A stretch of DNA of 64,000 nt from Dongia_B soli (GTDB lineage Bacteria; Pseudomonadota; Alphaproteobacteria; Dongiales; Dongiaceae): the NCBI RefSeq assembly GCF_034044715.1, contig NZ_JAXCLW010000001.1, positions 1,178,001 to 1,242,000 on the forward strand. The letters run 5' to 3'. Below, piece by piece: positions 1 through 9,700 of this stretch (within the stretch, counting starts at the first letter, position 1; each line of letters begins with the position of its first letter). The position numbers and the translations under genes were made by a program. The notes under the pieces were generated by a model. That model searched no databases. It saw nothing but the letters and a program-made list of their open reading frames with translations, and had not been told where the DNA came from.

Positions 1-35
1 GCCCGGCAATCCCAACGATCCTGCAGCCCCTCGTC

Positions 36-947
36 ATGCCCCCGCCGGCTGCCGGCAAAAAGGGGCCGACGATTACGATAACGTCGCCAATCGGGGCCAC
101 GGTGCGAACCTGGCCGGCTCGCCCCTCACGGGCCCGGCCGCGCCTCACGGTGACTCCGCTCAGGATCAGCTTGCGGCCCGATCGGCAGCGGAATGCTTCG
201 CCCCAGGTCGAACCGGCCGCGCAGACCGACATGCGGTTGACGCCATCATTGATTTTACCCGCGGCGCCGCAACCGGGGACACCGGCCGCATCCTCGCTGT
301 GCGCCGCGCCACCAGCCCCCGGCGGCGCGCGGATTGAGCCGGCGGCTCCGACCGGCACTTCGCCGGCCGACTCTTCGCCGACCGACTCTTCGCCCACCGA
401 AACCACGCTAATCGCCCCCTCCTCGCCGGCCCCAGCATCACCCATAGAGCTGCCGGCGCGATCGCAGCCCAGCAGCAAAATTTCCAATCGAGGTCAGACG
501 ACGGTCATGACGTCGTCCATGCGAGCGGAGCCGGGCTCGCCGCTGGACGAGATGTTGGCGGCGCCGCGCCCCAATCCGCACCGGGTCACCGTCGAGCTGC
601 TGAGCGACGTATTGGCCCAGGACGATCTGCCGCGTTTCGAGGTGATGCTGGCGCATCTCTGCAAATTACGCGCGCCGCTTCTGCGCCGGCTGCTGCGGGA
701 TGGCGGCAGCGAAAGCTTTGCCATTCTTGGGCGTGCCGCCGGCCTGAATGCCAGTCAGTTCGAAACGCAATGGCAGGACTGGCGCCGGCAGATGAGCGAA
801 CTCGACCGTCTTATCGGCTTGCCGGACCGCCGCGATGCCAGGCGCATCGGTGCTTTCTTCGCCGCCCTCACCGATAAGCAGGTTGACCGTTTGATTCAGC
901 GCTGGCGCAGCGACGGGGCCCGTTTGTTCAGCGAGCCCGGTGGTTAA
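36..947 (+). CDS. DUF2336-like protein, possibly 5'-partial
   Basis: The first 165 or so residues are low-complexity and rich in Pro, Ala, Ser and Thr. The last 120 form a compact helical domain with the pattern LLSDVLAQDDLPRFEVML and later LLRDGGSESFAILGRAAGL, which resembles the C-terminal part of alphaproteobacterial DUF2336 proteins. The frame stays open upstream of this ATG to the window edge, so the true start may lie outside. No catalytic motif or membrane segment is visible, and function is unknown. It ends 15 bases before the convergent VWA gene. The domain assignment is by eye and tentative; the reading frame itself is supported by the conserved-looking C-terminus. Confidence 0.6.
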   Translation: MPPPAAGKKGPTITITSPIGATVRTWPARPSRARPRLTVTPLRISLRPDRQRNASPQVEPAAQTDMRLTPSLILPAAPQPGTPAASSLCAAPPAPGGARIEPAAPTGTSPADSSPTDSSPTETTLIAPSSPAPASPIELPARSQPSSKISNRGQTTVMTSSMRAEPGSPLDEMLAAPRPNPHRVTVELLSDVLAQDDLPRFEVMLAHLCKLRAPLLRRLLRDGGSESFAILGRAAGLNASQFETQWQDWRRQMSELDRLIGLPDRRDARRIGAFFAALTDKQVDRLIQRWRSDGARLFSEPGG

Positions 948-962
948 GTGGGCGCTGGCGGT

Positions 963-2147
963 TCAATTGCGATGACGTAACGCCCGCAAGGCATCGTCGA
1001 TGCCGTCAAGCGTCAGCGGAAACATGCGGCTGCCCATCAACTGATCGATCAGCTTCAGGGATTGTGTGAAGCCCCAGAGCTGCTGATCGCGCGGATTGAT
1101 CCAGGCGGAACGCGGATAATGCCGCAGCAACCGCTCCAGCCAGATCTGGCCGGACTCTTCGTTCCAATGCTCAACGCTGCCACCCGGCACGGTGATTTCG
1201 TAAGGTGACATGGTGGCATCGCCCACCAGGATCAGCGACCAGTCGGGACCATAGGTCCGCATGACCTCCAGGGTCGGCGTTGCCGCATCGAAGCGGCGCC
1301 GATTGCTGCGCCACAGCCGCTCGTAAGGGCAGTTGTGGAAATAGAAAGTCTCGAGATGCTTGAACTCGGATTTCGCGGCGCTGAAAAGCTGGGCGGTTTC
1401 CTCGACATGATCGTCCATCGAGCCGCCGATATCGAGCAGCAGCAACACCTTCACCTTGTTGCGCCGCTCGGGCCGCAATTTAAGATCGAGCGATCCGCCA
1501 TTGCGGGCAGTCGCGCCGATCGTGCCGCCGAGATCCAGCTCCGTCGCTTCGCCTTCCCGGCCCCAGCGGCGCAGCCGGCGCAGGGCCAGCTTGATCGACC
1601 GCGTGCCGAGTTCAACATCGCCGTCGAGATCGCGGAATTCCCGCTTGTCCCAGACCTTGACGGCGCTGCGATGGCGCGACCCATCCTGGCCGATACGGAT
1701 GCCTTCCGGATTATAGCCATAGGCGCCGAAAGGAGAGGTGCCGGCGGTACCGATCCACTTGTTACCGCCCTGATGCCGTTTCTGCTGTTCGGCAAGGCGC
1801 TGACGCAAAGTCTCCATCAGCTTATCCCAGCCGCCGAGCGATTGTACGGCGGCCATTTCCTCGGGCGTGAGATAGCGTTCGGCCAGTTTGCGCAGCCATT
1901 CTTCTGGAATATCGGCGAGGATCTCACCACCGATCGCCTCCAGCCCTTTGAAATAGACAGCGAAGACACGGTCGAACCGATCGATTCGTCTTTCGTCCTT
2001 CACCAGGGTCGCACGGGCGAGAAAGTAAAAATCTTCCACGCTGAGCGAAACGACGCCGCTTTTCAGGGCGCCGATCAGCGTCAGATATTCGGTCAACGAG
2101 ACCGGCACGTCTTCATTGCGCAAGGCGGTGATGAAGCCGGCGAACAT
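963..2147 (-). CDS. CoxE-like VWA domain protein
   Basis: A 394-residue protein of the VWA/CoxE-like family, whose genes normally sit beside a MoxR-type AAA+ ATPase, as here. The N-terminal 200 residues are the helical region typical of the family (starting MFAGFITALRNEDVPVS). The VWA fold begins near residue 230 with LLLLDIGGSMDDH, the metal-ion site motif DxGxS, where Gly replaces the usual first Ser as is common in this subfamily. VWA-MoxR pairs act as chaperones that insert cofactors or assemble complexes; the client here is unknown. The gene lies 12 bases downstream of the ATPase gene and is probably co-transcribed with it. Because that ATPase is disrupted, this protein may lack its partner. 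Confidence 0.85.
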   Translation of the reverse strand: MFAGFITALRNEDVPVSLTEYLTLIGALKSGVVSLSVEDFYFLARATLVKDERRIDRFDRVFAVYFKGLEAIGGEILADIPEEWLRKLAERYLTPEEMAAVQSLGGWDKLMETLRQRLAEQQKRHQGGNKWIGTAGTSPFGAYGYNPEGIRIGQDGSRHRSAVKVWDKREFRDLDGDVELGTRSIKLALRRLRRWGREGEATELDLGGTIGATARNGGSLDLKLRPERRNKVKVLLLLDIGGSMDDHVEETAQLFSAAKSEFKHLETFYFHNCPYERLWRSNRRRFDAATPTLEVMRTYGPDWSLILVGDATMSPYEITVPGGSVEHWNEESGQIWLERLLRHYPRSAWINPRDQQLWGFTQSLKLIDQLMGSRMFPLTLDGIDDALRALRHRN

Positions 2148-2159
2148 GAGCCGTGATCC

Positions 2160-3021
2160 TTATTGCCCGCGCCGCGCCATGAAGGCGACACGTTCGAAGA
2201 GATGCAGATCCTGCTCGTTCTTCAACAGGGCGCCATAGAGTGGCGGCACCACAACCTTCGGGTCTTTCGATTTCAGCGTTTCCGGCGGGATGTCTTCGAC
2301 CATCAACAGCTTCAGCCAGTCGAGCAACTCGGAGGTCGCCGGCTTTTTCTTCAAGCCGGGCACGTCGCGGATTTCATAAAACAGCGTCAGAGCCTCGCGC
2401 ACCAGATTGGCTTTGATATCCGGATAATGCGCCGCGACGATGCGTTCCATGATGTCCCGGTCGGGAAAGCGGATGTAATGGAAGAAGCACCGCCGCAGAA
2501 AGGCGTCGGGGAGTTCCTTCTCATTATTCGACGTGATGATCACAACCGGCCGGTGCTTCGCAGTCACGGTCTCCTTCGTCTCAGACGAAGAATTTCATAC
2601 GATCGAGTTCCTGCAGCAGATCATTGGGGAATTCGATATCCGCCTTGTCGATCTCGTCGATCAGCAACACGACCTGCTTTTCGCTCGCGAAAGCTTCCCA
2701 CAGTTTACCGCGAATGATGTAGTTGCGGATGTCATGCACCTTGGCTTCGCCAAGCTGGCCATCGCGCAGGCGCGCCACCGCGTCATATTCATAGAGGCCC
2801 TGCGCGGCCTTGGTGGTGGATTTGATATGCCATTGGATGAGGTCCAGGCCGAGGGCGCTGGCCACTTCCGCCGCGAGGACGGTCTTGCCGGTGCCCGGCT
2901 CGCCCTTCACCAGCAAGGGCCGGCCCAAAGCCACGCTGGCATTGACGGCCACCTCCAGATCACGGGTCGCAATATAGCTGTCGGTACCGGCAAAGCCGCC
3001 GGGTTTCGTGGAATTGGTCAT
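2160..3021 (-). pseudogene. MoxR-family AAA+ ATPase, frameshifted
   Basis: Two consecutive frames make one MoxR-type ATPase. The upstream piece begins MTNSTKPGGFAG at 3021 and carries Walker A (GEPGTGKT), Walker B (VVLLIDEID) and ends ELDRMKFFV at a TGA near 2581. The downstream piece carries sensor 1 (VIITSNNEKELPDAFLRR) and the C-terminal lid domain down to 2160. Intact relatives read through as ...RM-[F/Y]-x-V-Y-E-T-K-E-T-V-x-A-K-HRP; here ETKETVTAK is still encoded, but two bases are missing just before it. The gap lies inside the perfect palindrome at 2574-2590. Either the gene is newly broken or the assembly lost two bases in a hairpin. The rest looks undecayed, which favours a recent change or an error. 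Confidence 0.85.
2574..2590. repeat. 17-bp palindrome at the MoxR frameshift
   Basis: Reads CTTCGTCT-C-AGACGAAG, two 8-base arms around one base. The expected undisrupted codon (Tyr) would put two more bases at its centre. Short perfect hairpins are prone to small deletions in replication and to miscalls in sequencing. Confidence 0.8.
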
Positions 3022-3186
3022 CTGCGTCCTGGTTCCGTTCGCCCTTGTTGCGTTTGTGACGGCGTGAGCTGCGGCGCAACCTACCATCATGGCGCATGCC
3101 GGCAAAGGCAGCGAATTGCAGCCTCGTCACTGCCCGAACCGGCGGATGCCCGTTCTAAACAGTTCAGACTGGGACAAGTCGCAAAC

Positions 3187-3214
3187 TTGACTTTGCCGGC
3201 GTGCTAGCCATATC
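3187..3214 (+). promoter_or_regulatory. Possible sigma-70-type promoter for hspQ
   Basis: TTGACT at 3187-3192 and CATATC at 3209-3214 are separated by 16 bases, about 100 bases upstream of the hspQ start. The match is good at -35 and modest at -10. No heat-shock sigma-32 consensus was recognised. Confidence 0.35.
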
Positions 3215-3314
3215 GACTGCGACTACCCCAACCTGCTCATGCCCGGCTGTCAGACTCTCAATTGCGGCCGGATGAGCGCCATCCGGGGCTCCGCCAGGAA
3301 AGTTGGTAAACGAA

Positions 3315-3638
3315 ATGCGGCTTGCGAAATACAAGATCGGCGATGTGGTCCGCCACCGGGTTTATCCGTTCCGCGGTGTGATCTTCGATGTCGATCCGAC
3401 CTTCAACAATACCGAGGAGTGGTGGCATTCGATCCCCGCCGAGGTCCGCCCGAGCAAGGATCAACCTTTCTACCACCTGCTGGCGGAAAACGATAAAACC
3501 ACCTATGTCGCCTATGTCTCGGAGCAAAATCTGCTACCGGACGAGACCGACAAACCCTGCCGGCACCCAATGGTTGCCAAGATGTTCGAGGGACCGGTGG
3601 ACGGCACCTATCGCCTGAAAGCGGTCCGTCCGCACTAG
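3315..3638 (+). CDS. hspQ: Heat shock protein HspQ
   Basis: A 107-residue HspQ/YccV-like protein, close to the about 105 residues of the E. coli protein. Recognisable family segments are YKIGDVVRHRVYPFRGVIFD near the start, the acidic/aromatic stretch TEEWWHSIP, and the YHLLAEN - YVAYVSEQNLLPD region. In E. coli, HspQ binds hemimethylated DNA in vitro and acts as a specificity-enhancing factor for Lon protease. An in-frame TTG at 3303 directly after AGGAAAG is an alternative start. The ATG at 3315 is chosen because family homology begins at LAKYKIGD. It stands alone, divergent from the MoxR gene. Confidence 0.88.
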   Translation: MRLAKYKIGDVVRHRVYPFRGVIFDVDPTFNNTEEWWHSIPAEVRPSKDQPFYHLLAENDKTTYVAYVSEQNLLPDETDKPCRHPMVAKMFEGPVDGTYRLKAVRPH

Positions 3639-3715
3639 CCGAAGCGTCCCTTTAAAGCGATCCCCGACCCCTGTTCGTTTCTCGACGGCTGCTTCTGCCG
3701 ACGCCGGGAAGTGGC

Positions 3716-3744
3716 TTGACTTTGGAACAAAAAAAGAACATAAG
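3716..3744 (+). promoter_or_regulatory. SOS promoter with perfect LexA box
   Basis: The sequence GAAC-A7-GAAC at 3725-3739 is, on the opposite strand, GTTC-N7-GTTC, the LexA box of Alphaproteobacteria. It lies between a -35 TTGACT (3716-3721) and a -10-like CATAAG (3739-3744, 17-base spacer), so bound LexA would cover the core promoter. A third GAAC follows at 3749. The start codon of the 29-codon frame is 41 bases beyond the -10 element. Confidence 0.75.
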
Positions 3745-3784
3745 AAGAGAACATTCCGAGAACTCAACAGAGGAAAAGCAAATC

Positions 3785-3874
3785 ATGATCCGGATTGCTC
3801 GACACATCCTGGAAGGCGCTGCGTTCGGCACGTTGATGGCGGTTATCCTGGCCGGGCAGAATCTGCTGCAATAG
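3785..3874 (+). CDS. SOS-controlled 29-aa membrane peptide (SidA-like candidate)
   Basis: A 29-codon frame starting MIRIARHILEGAAFG and ending at TAG 3872-3874. A GAGGAAAAG ribosome-binding sequence lies about 8 bases upstream of the ATG. The peptide has a short basic N-terminus (Arg3, Arg6, His7) followed by a single hydrophobic helix of about 18 residues (GAAFGTLMAVILAG), the layout of a small inner-membrane protein. The promoter just upstream carries a perfect LexA box. In Caulobacter, SidA is a LexA-controlled inner-membrane peptide of 29 residues that blocks division through FtsW/FtsN. The length, topology and regulation agree; sequence homology could not be tested. A TisB-like toxin is the alternative reading. 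Confidence 0.62.
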   Translation: MIRIARHILEGAAFGTLMAVILAGQNLLQ

Positions 3875-3965
3875 GTTCTTGTTTTGTGCCGGGCGGCTAC
3901 GCTTTCGCCCGCCGAGATATCCCCCTATATCTGTTCCCCAAACTGATTAGCGGTGAGGGGAGCAG

Positions 3966-5171
3966 GTGCGTTTTTCGGTCGTTCAGAAATTCTTGCAGCT
4001 CGAATCCGCCAGCAGCATCATCTTGCTGGCGGCGGCGATCATGGCGCTGCTGATTTCCAATTCGCCTTTGGCGCCGCTCTATGAGGCGCTGCTCAATCTG
4101 CCTGCCGGCGTTACGCTGGGGGCTTACGGCCTGACCAAGCCGCTGATCCTCTGGATCAATGACGGTTTGATGGCGATCTTCTTTTTTCTCATCGGCCTGG
4201 AGGTCAAGCGCGAGATCCTGGAGGGCGAGCTATCCAGCGTGGCGCAGATCGCCTTGCCGGGTTTCGCCGCTGTGGGAGGCATGGCGGTGCCGGCTCTCAT
4301 CTACTGCGCGCTCAATTGGCAACACCCGGGTAATTTGCCCGGCTGGGCGACCCCCACCGCAACCGATATCGCGTTTGCAATCGGCATTCTGGGGCTCGCC
4401 GGATCGCGGGTACCGCTCAACCTGAAGGTCTTTCTGCTGGCCCTGGCGATACTCGACGATCTCGGTGCCATCATCATCATCGCCTTCTTCTACACCGCCA
4501 AACTGTCGCTGCTGTGGCTGGCCCTTGCCGGGCTCGGTCTGGCGGCGCTGATCGTCCTCAACCGTTGCAACGTCTCCCGCTTGGCAGCCTATGTGCTGAT
4601 CGGGATCTTCATGTGGGTTTGCGTGCTGAAATCCGGCGTGCATCCTACCCTGGCCGGCGTGGCCTTGGCCTTCACCATCCCGATTCGCGACCGCAAGCGG
4701 CCCGACCGTTCCCTCCTGCGACGCTGTGAACATGCGCTGCATCCCTGGGTCAGCTTCGCCATCATGCCGATTTTTGCTTTCGCCAATGCTGGCGTCAGCT
4801 TGCAGGGTATGGGATTGAACATCGCAGCCGAGCCGGTCGGCATCGGCATCGCCCTTGGCCTCTTCCTCGGCAAGCAGATCGGCGTCATGCTGATGGTGGC
4901 TTTGTGCGTGGGGCTCGGCTTCGCCCGCCTGCCCCAGGGAGCGTCCTGGTCACAAATGTATGGCGTGGCGGTCCTGACCGGTATCGGCTTCACCATGAGC
5001 CTGTTCATCGGCACGTTGGCCTTCGATGATAATTTGCGCGCGGCCGATGTCCGGCTCGGCGTGCTTGCCGGCTCGATCCTCTCGGGAGTCATGGGCTATG
5101 TGGTGCTCCGCTATCTGGCGCGGCCGCTGCCGCTGACGGCCGGGGCGACGCCCGGGACCTCCGGTCGCTGA
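3966..5171 (+). CDS. nhaA: Na+/H+ antiporter NhaA
   Basis: A 401-residue, mostly hydrophobic protein of the NhaA family, which exports Na+ in exchange for H+ at the inner membrane and is active at alkaline pH. It begins FSVVQKFLQLESASSIILLAAA, typical of NhaA, and contains TPTATDIAFAIGILGL and the ion-binding LALAILDDLGAIIIIAFFYT segment, with paired Asp residues near positions 163-164. The start is a GTG preceded by GAGGGGAG. Length matches the family (about 390). It appears monocistronic and converges with the peptidase gene 22 bases downstream. Confidence 0.95.
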   Translation: MRFSVVQKFLQLESASSIILLAAAIMALLISNSPLAPLYEALLNLPAGVTLGAYGLTKPLILWINDGLMAIFFFLIGLEVKREILEGELSSVAQIALPGFAAVGGMAVPALIYCALNWQHPGNLPGWATPTATDIAFAIGILGLAGSRVPLNLKVFLLALAILDDLGAIIIIAFFYTAKLSLLWLALAGLGLAALIVLNRCNVSRLAAYVLIGIFMWVCVLKSGVHPTLAGVALAFTIPIRDRKRPDRSLLRRCEHALHPWVSFAIMPIFAFANAGVSLQGMGLNIAAEPVGIGIALGLFLGKQIGVMLMVALCVGLGFARLPQGASWSQMYGVAVLTGIGFTMSLFIGTLAFDDNLRAADVRLGVLAGSILSGVMGYVVLRYLARPLPLTAGATPGTSGR

Positions 5172-5193
5172 CGCCGCGATCTATACAGAAAGC

Positions 5194-6096
5194 CTATCTT
5201 GAGATCTGGCTGAGCGCTGCATGAAAGGCGCTCAGCGGAACAGCGGTGCTGAATTCGCGGCCTTCCCCGGTGGTGATGATGGCATTCTGGATTCCGACGA
5301 TCTCCGTCTTGCCGCCCGCGGCATGCAGCAGCGGCGCGCCGGAGGCGCCGAAAGTTTCATCGCAATCATGCAGCCAAAGCTTGGCATCCGCCGGGCCCGG
5401 CGTCAGTTGCGCGATCACGTCGCAATCCTGGTCTGCGGTCAAGACCTCGCGGAAGTCGCCGCTATAGCCGGCGACGGCGACATGGGCCTGCCCATTGCCC
5501 AAGGTCAGGTCCTGCGCGGCGATCGGGATCGGCTTCAGGTCGAGCTTCCGATCCAGCTCGATCAACGCCCAGTCGCGGGTGATATCGCCGAGATCGCCAT
5601 TGCTCCGGGGAATGAAGCCAGGCGACAGGACGAAACGCTTGGCGATGCCATGGCCGGCGAATTTGCCGCGATCATAGCCGGCGACGAAATGCACATCGCT
5701 GGGGATTGCCCAGCGGCGATCATTGAAGTTGTAGAGACAATGGGCGGCGGTCAGGACCCAATTCGCGGCAATCAGGGCGCCGGTACAATGGCCCCCGATG
5801 ACCCGGTTGATCCGCCCCAGCGACGACCAAGGCCATTGGCTGGAATCGACGCGCCGGCGACGGTCCTTCGCCGAAACGCCCATCTTGTGCAGGGGTGGTG
5901 CCGCCTGGGTCGGTGTCGCCACCGGCCCCGGATCCGCCGTCCCTTTTGCCTGCTGCGCCAAGACCGCGGCGGGTGTCAGGACGAGCGGCAGCGCAAGAAA
6001 GATGACAAGGCCCCGCCGTTGCGCGCCCAACATGGCATTGAGTGCCGCAAACGACCGGAAAAAGCGCTGGAGGATCAAGTCAACCGCGGATGCCAT
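5194..6096 (-). CDS. Exported trypsin-like serine peptidase
   Basis: A 300-residue S1-type peptidase with a complete triad: His in LTAAHCLYN (about residue 119), Asp in TRDWALIELD (about 174), and Ser in FGASGAPLLHA (about 253). A hydrophobic segment around residues 27-48 (LVIFLALPLVLTPAAVLAQQ, then a possible cleavage after Ala-Gln) indicates export. The fold resembles the V8/glutamyl endopeptidase-like group. The substrate is unknown. Its 5' end overlaps the 3' end of the next small membrane-protein gene by 17 bases, so the two are probably expressed together. Confidence 0.85.
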   Translation of the reverse strand: MASAVDLILQRFFRSFAALNAMLGAQRRGLVIFLALPLVLTPAAVLAQQAKGTADPGPVATPTQAAPPLHKMGVSAKDRRRRVDSSQWPWSSLGRINRVIGGHCTGALIAANWVLTAAHCLYNFNDRRWAIPSDVHFVAGYDRGKFAGHGIAKRFVLSPGFIPRSNGDLGDITRDWALIELDRKLDLKPIPIAAQDLTLGNGQAHVAVAGYSGDFREVLTADQDCDVIAQLTPGPADAKLWLHDCDETFGASGAPLLHAAGGKTEIVGIQNAIITTGEGREFSTAVPLSAFHAALSQISR

Positions 6097-6427
6097 ACAG
6101 CAGCATAGCGGTTAACGCGGCGATGCTGAATGCTGTAATGAAAATTCCGAAAATCACAGCCCGCGTAAGGGGCTTCGATGGACGCAACGCCGCTTCCAGC
6201 GCCAGGCGGGTGGGATTGCGTTTCTCGCGTCCGGCCAGCAGAACCAAATAAAGACGGCCGACGGCAGGCAGGGTTACCGACAAGCGGTAGTCGATCGGAT
6301 GCACGCTTGGCCCGGTCTTGATGGCCGTGGCACGAATCGCGGCCTCCTGGACGCTGGTGAAACTGGCGCGAATATCCGATGGCAATTGACGCAGGAAAGC
6401 GTCGCCACGCATTTCTTTGGTCAGCAT
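6080..6427 (-). CDS. Small membrane protein, unknown function
   Basis: A 115-residue protein with start MLTKEMRGDAFLRQL chosen because a GGGGATG sequence sits a few bases upstream; an earlier in-frame Met is possible. The middle reads RLYLVLLAGREKRNPTRLALE, and the C-terminus is one transmembrane helix (VIFGIFITAFSIAALTAMLL). It precedes and overlaps the exported peptidase gene by 17 bases, the spacing of translationally coupled genes. No family was recognised. It may anchor to the membrane and act on the peptidase, but nothing visible proves this. Confidence 0.6.
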   Translation of the reverse strand: MLTKEMRGDAFLRQLPSDIRASFTSVQEAAIRATAIKTGPSVHPIDYRLSVTLPAVGRLYLVLLAGREKRNPTRLALEAALRPSKPLTRAVIFGIFITAFSIAALTAMLLYGIRG

Positions 6428-6795
6428 TGCATCCCCATTTGCCCGCAAATCGCCGCCTATACCCCCACGGATCGACTGTTGGCGGGCGGTTTGCTGCCTT
6501 CACCTTACCCGGGAAATCTTAACAAGATTTATAACGCGTTTTTAGAAACAGCGTTTTGCCGGTTTGGCCGAGGGCAACGCCCTCTCTCTTTCCGATTCCG
6601 AGTCACAATCCGATGACAGCGCTTCCAAAATGCAGGCGTCACTGGCCAGACCCTACCCGCTCGGCTACAGTCCGACACAGTGGTGCGACGGTCACTGGGG
6701 CGCGCAGGCGCCGTGGTTCGAGAGAGCACTGCCAAACAGACGGGCGGGCAAGCCGCCGGTTTCAACAAGAGCAATGCGAGGGCAGATCACAAATC
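6428..6795 (+). promoter_or_regulatory. Leader region of gdhB with inverted repeat
   Basis: About 370 bases between the divergent small membrane-protein gene and gdhB. The only clear structure is the inverted repeat AAATCTT-AAC-AAGATTT at 6514-6530 in the most AT-rich stretch, which could be an operator within a divergent promoter. The gdhB frame stays open upstream into this region, but its composition does not look coding. Confidence 0.4.
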
Positions 6796-9700
6796 ATGAA
6801 AGCGGACAAACTGAAGTTGCAGCTGATCGACGATGTCGTGCATTTCGTCAACGACCGGATCGAGCGCAATCGGGTGCCTCTCGTCGAGAGCTTCATCCGC
6901 CAGTTCTACGCCAATGTGCCGCAGCACGATCTGGCAGATCAGAATCCGGAAGATCTGTTCTGCGCGGCCTTGTCGCTTTGGAATTTCGCTGCCAAGCGCC
7001 CGGCGAACGGGGCCAAAGTCCGCGTCTTCAATCCCAAACAGGATGAGCATGGCTGGGATATCGGCCACAGCATCGTCGAGATCGTCAATGACGACATGCC
7101 GTTCCTGGTGGATTCGGTGAATGCCGAGCTGAACCGTCAGGATGTCGGCGTGCATCTCGTCATCCATCCCGTCATGCGGGTCGAGCGCGATGCCAAAGGT
7201 CAGCTTGTCAGTCTCGGCAAAGCGGATGCGCCGGCTGAATCGATCATGCAATTGCATGTGACCCAGATCGGCGACGCCGCGCGCTGCGGACAGATCCGGG
7301 AACGGATCGAAGTAATCCTGAAGGATGTCCGCCTGGCAGTGCAGGATTGGCCGCAAATGAAAGCCCGCCTCGATGAGGTCATCGAGGATATTGCCAAGCG
7401 CAAGCTGCCGATGCCCAAAGAAGAAGTGAGCGAGATCGTCGATTTCCTGCGCTGGGCCGGCGACAACAATTTCACCTTCCTCGGCTATCGGGAATATACC
7501 TTCTCCGGCGAAGGCGAGCAGGTCAGCTACCGCATCCAGGAAAGCGCCTCGCTCGGTATTCTGCGCGACTTCAATACCCGCGTTTTTGACGGCATCCGCA
7601 ACCGCGATAACATGCCGCCCGATGTGCGGAACTTCATCCGCCAGCCCAATCTGATGATGGTGACCAAGGCCAATCTGCGCTCGACGGTTCACCGCAATTC
7701 CTATCTCGATACGATCGGCGTCAAATTCTTCGACAAGAAGGGCGAAGTTGCCGGCGAGCGTCTGTTCGCCGGCCTCTTCACCTCGATCGCCTATAACCGT
7801 AGCCCCTGGCAGATTCCGCTGCTGCGCCGCAAGGTCGAGAACATCACCAGGCGCGCCGGGTTCGATCCTGACAGCCATGACGGCAAGGCCCTGGCTCATA
7901 TCCTCGATACCTATCCGCGCGACGAACTCTTCCAAAGTGCGGAAGATGAGCTGATGGAAACCGCACTGGGCATCCTGCATCTGCAGGAACGCCAGCGTGT
8001 CGCACTGTTCGCCCGCCGCGATCCTTACGAACGTTTCGTCTCCTGCCTCGTCTATCTGCCGCGCGACATGCTGAACACGGCCCTGCGCCTGCGGATCGGC
8101 GCCGTGCTGTCGAAGGGATTCAACGGCCAGATTACGGCCTCCTATGTACATGTCGGCGATGGCCCGCTGGCGCGGCTGCAATACATCGTCAACACCACGC
8201 CGGGCGAAGTGCCTGCGGTGGATCTCAAGGAACTGGAGGACGAGGTCGCCGAAGCCAGCCGGTCCTGGCGCGACAAGCTGCATGACGCGCTGGTCGAAGC
8301 CAAGGGCGAGGCCAAAGGTATCGGCTTGCTGCGGCGGTTTGGCGACGCATTCCCCGCCGGTTATGAGGAATTTTTCAGCGCCTACAACGCAGTTCACGAT
8401 ATCGATCGCATCGAAGAGGCGCTGCAGCGGACCGCCCCTGCGCTCAACCTCTATCGCCCGATCGAGGTGCCGGCCAACGAGCTGCATCTCAAGCTCTACA
8501 AGAGTGGCGAGAAAATCGCGCTCTCGACCGTGCTGCCGTCGCTGGAAAATTTCGGCCTAAAGGTGATTAGCGAGAATCCCTTCGAGGTACGGCCCCATGG
8601 CGGTGAGACCCCGGTCTGGATCCACGACTTTGTCATGGCGACGGCCGATGGCGCTGAGGTCGATATCAGCCAGATCCGCGACCAGTTCCAGGAGGCTTAT
8701 GCCAAGATCTGGGGCGGGGAGATGGAGGATGACGGCTTCAACCGGCTGATCATCACCGCCGGCCTCGCCTGGCGCGACATAACCTTGCTGCGGGCCTATT
8801 GCAAATATCTGCGCCAGGCGGCCATCGCCTTCAGCCAGGCCTATATGGAGGCGACGCTTAACGGCAATCCGCAGATCACCCGCAATATCGTCAAGCTGTT
8901 CCATATCGAGCTTGATCCCGGCTATATCGGCGATCGCAAGACGGTATCGGAACAGATCGTCGCGGAAATCCAGAAGCAGCTCGACGCAGTGAGCAATCTC
9001 GATGAGGACCGCATCCTGCGCCGCTTCCTGAATGCCGTGCAAAGCACCTTGCGCACCAACTTTTTCCAGCGCGCCGCAGATGGCGGCGTGAAGGAATATC
9101 TGTCCTTCAAGCTCGACTCGCACAATATCGAAGACCTGCCGCTGCCCCGGCCGATGGTCGAGGTCTTCGTCTACAGCCCGCGGGCCGAAGCGATTCACCT
9201 GCGCGGCGGCAAGGTAGCGCGCGGCGGCATCCGTTGGTCGGATCGCCGCGAAGACTTCCGCACCGAAGTTCTCGGTCTGATGAAGGCGCAGATGGTGAAG
9301 AATGCCGTCATTGTGCCGGTTGGTTCGAAGGGCGGCTTCGTGGTGAAGCGCCCGCCGCAAACCACCGATCGCGACGTCGTCATGGCCGAGGTCATCTATT
9401 GCTACAAAACGCTGATGCGTGGCCTTCTCGACATTACCGACAATCTGGTCGGCGGCAAGGTGGTACCGCCGGGTGACGTCGTCCGGCGTGATGGTGACGA
9501 TCCTTATCTGGTCGTCGCCGCCGATAAGGGCACCGCGACCTTCTCCGATATCGCCAACGGTGTGTCGCGCGATTACGGCTTCTGGCTCGATGATGCCTTC
9601 GCCTCGGGTGGATCGGCCGGTTACGACCACAAGAAGATGGGCATCACCGCGCGCGGTGCCTGGGAATCGGTGAAGCGGCATTTCCGCGAAATCGGCCTCG

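Noticed and set aside
6787..8487. 566-codon open frame antisense to gdhB
   Set aside because: Shadow of gdhB third-position GC bias; no start signal or conserved-looking sequence.
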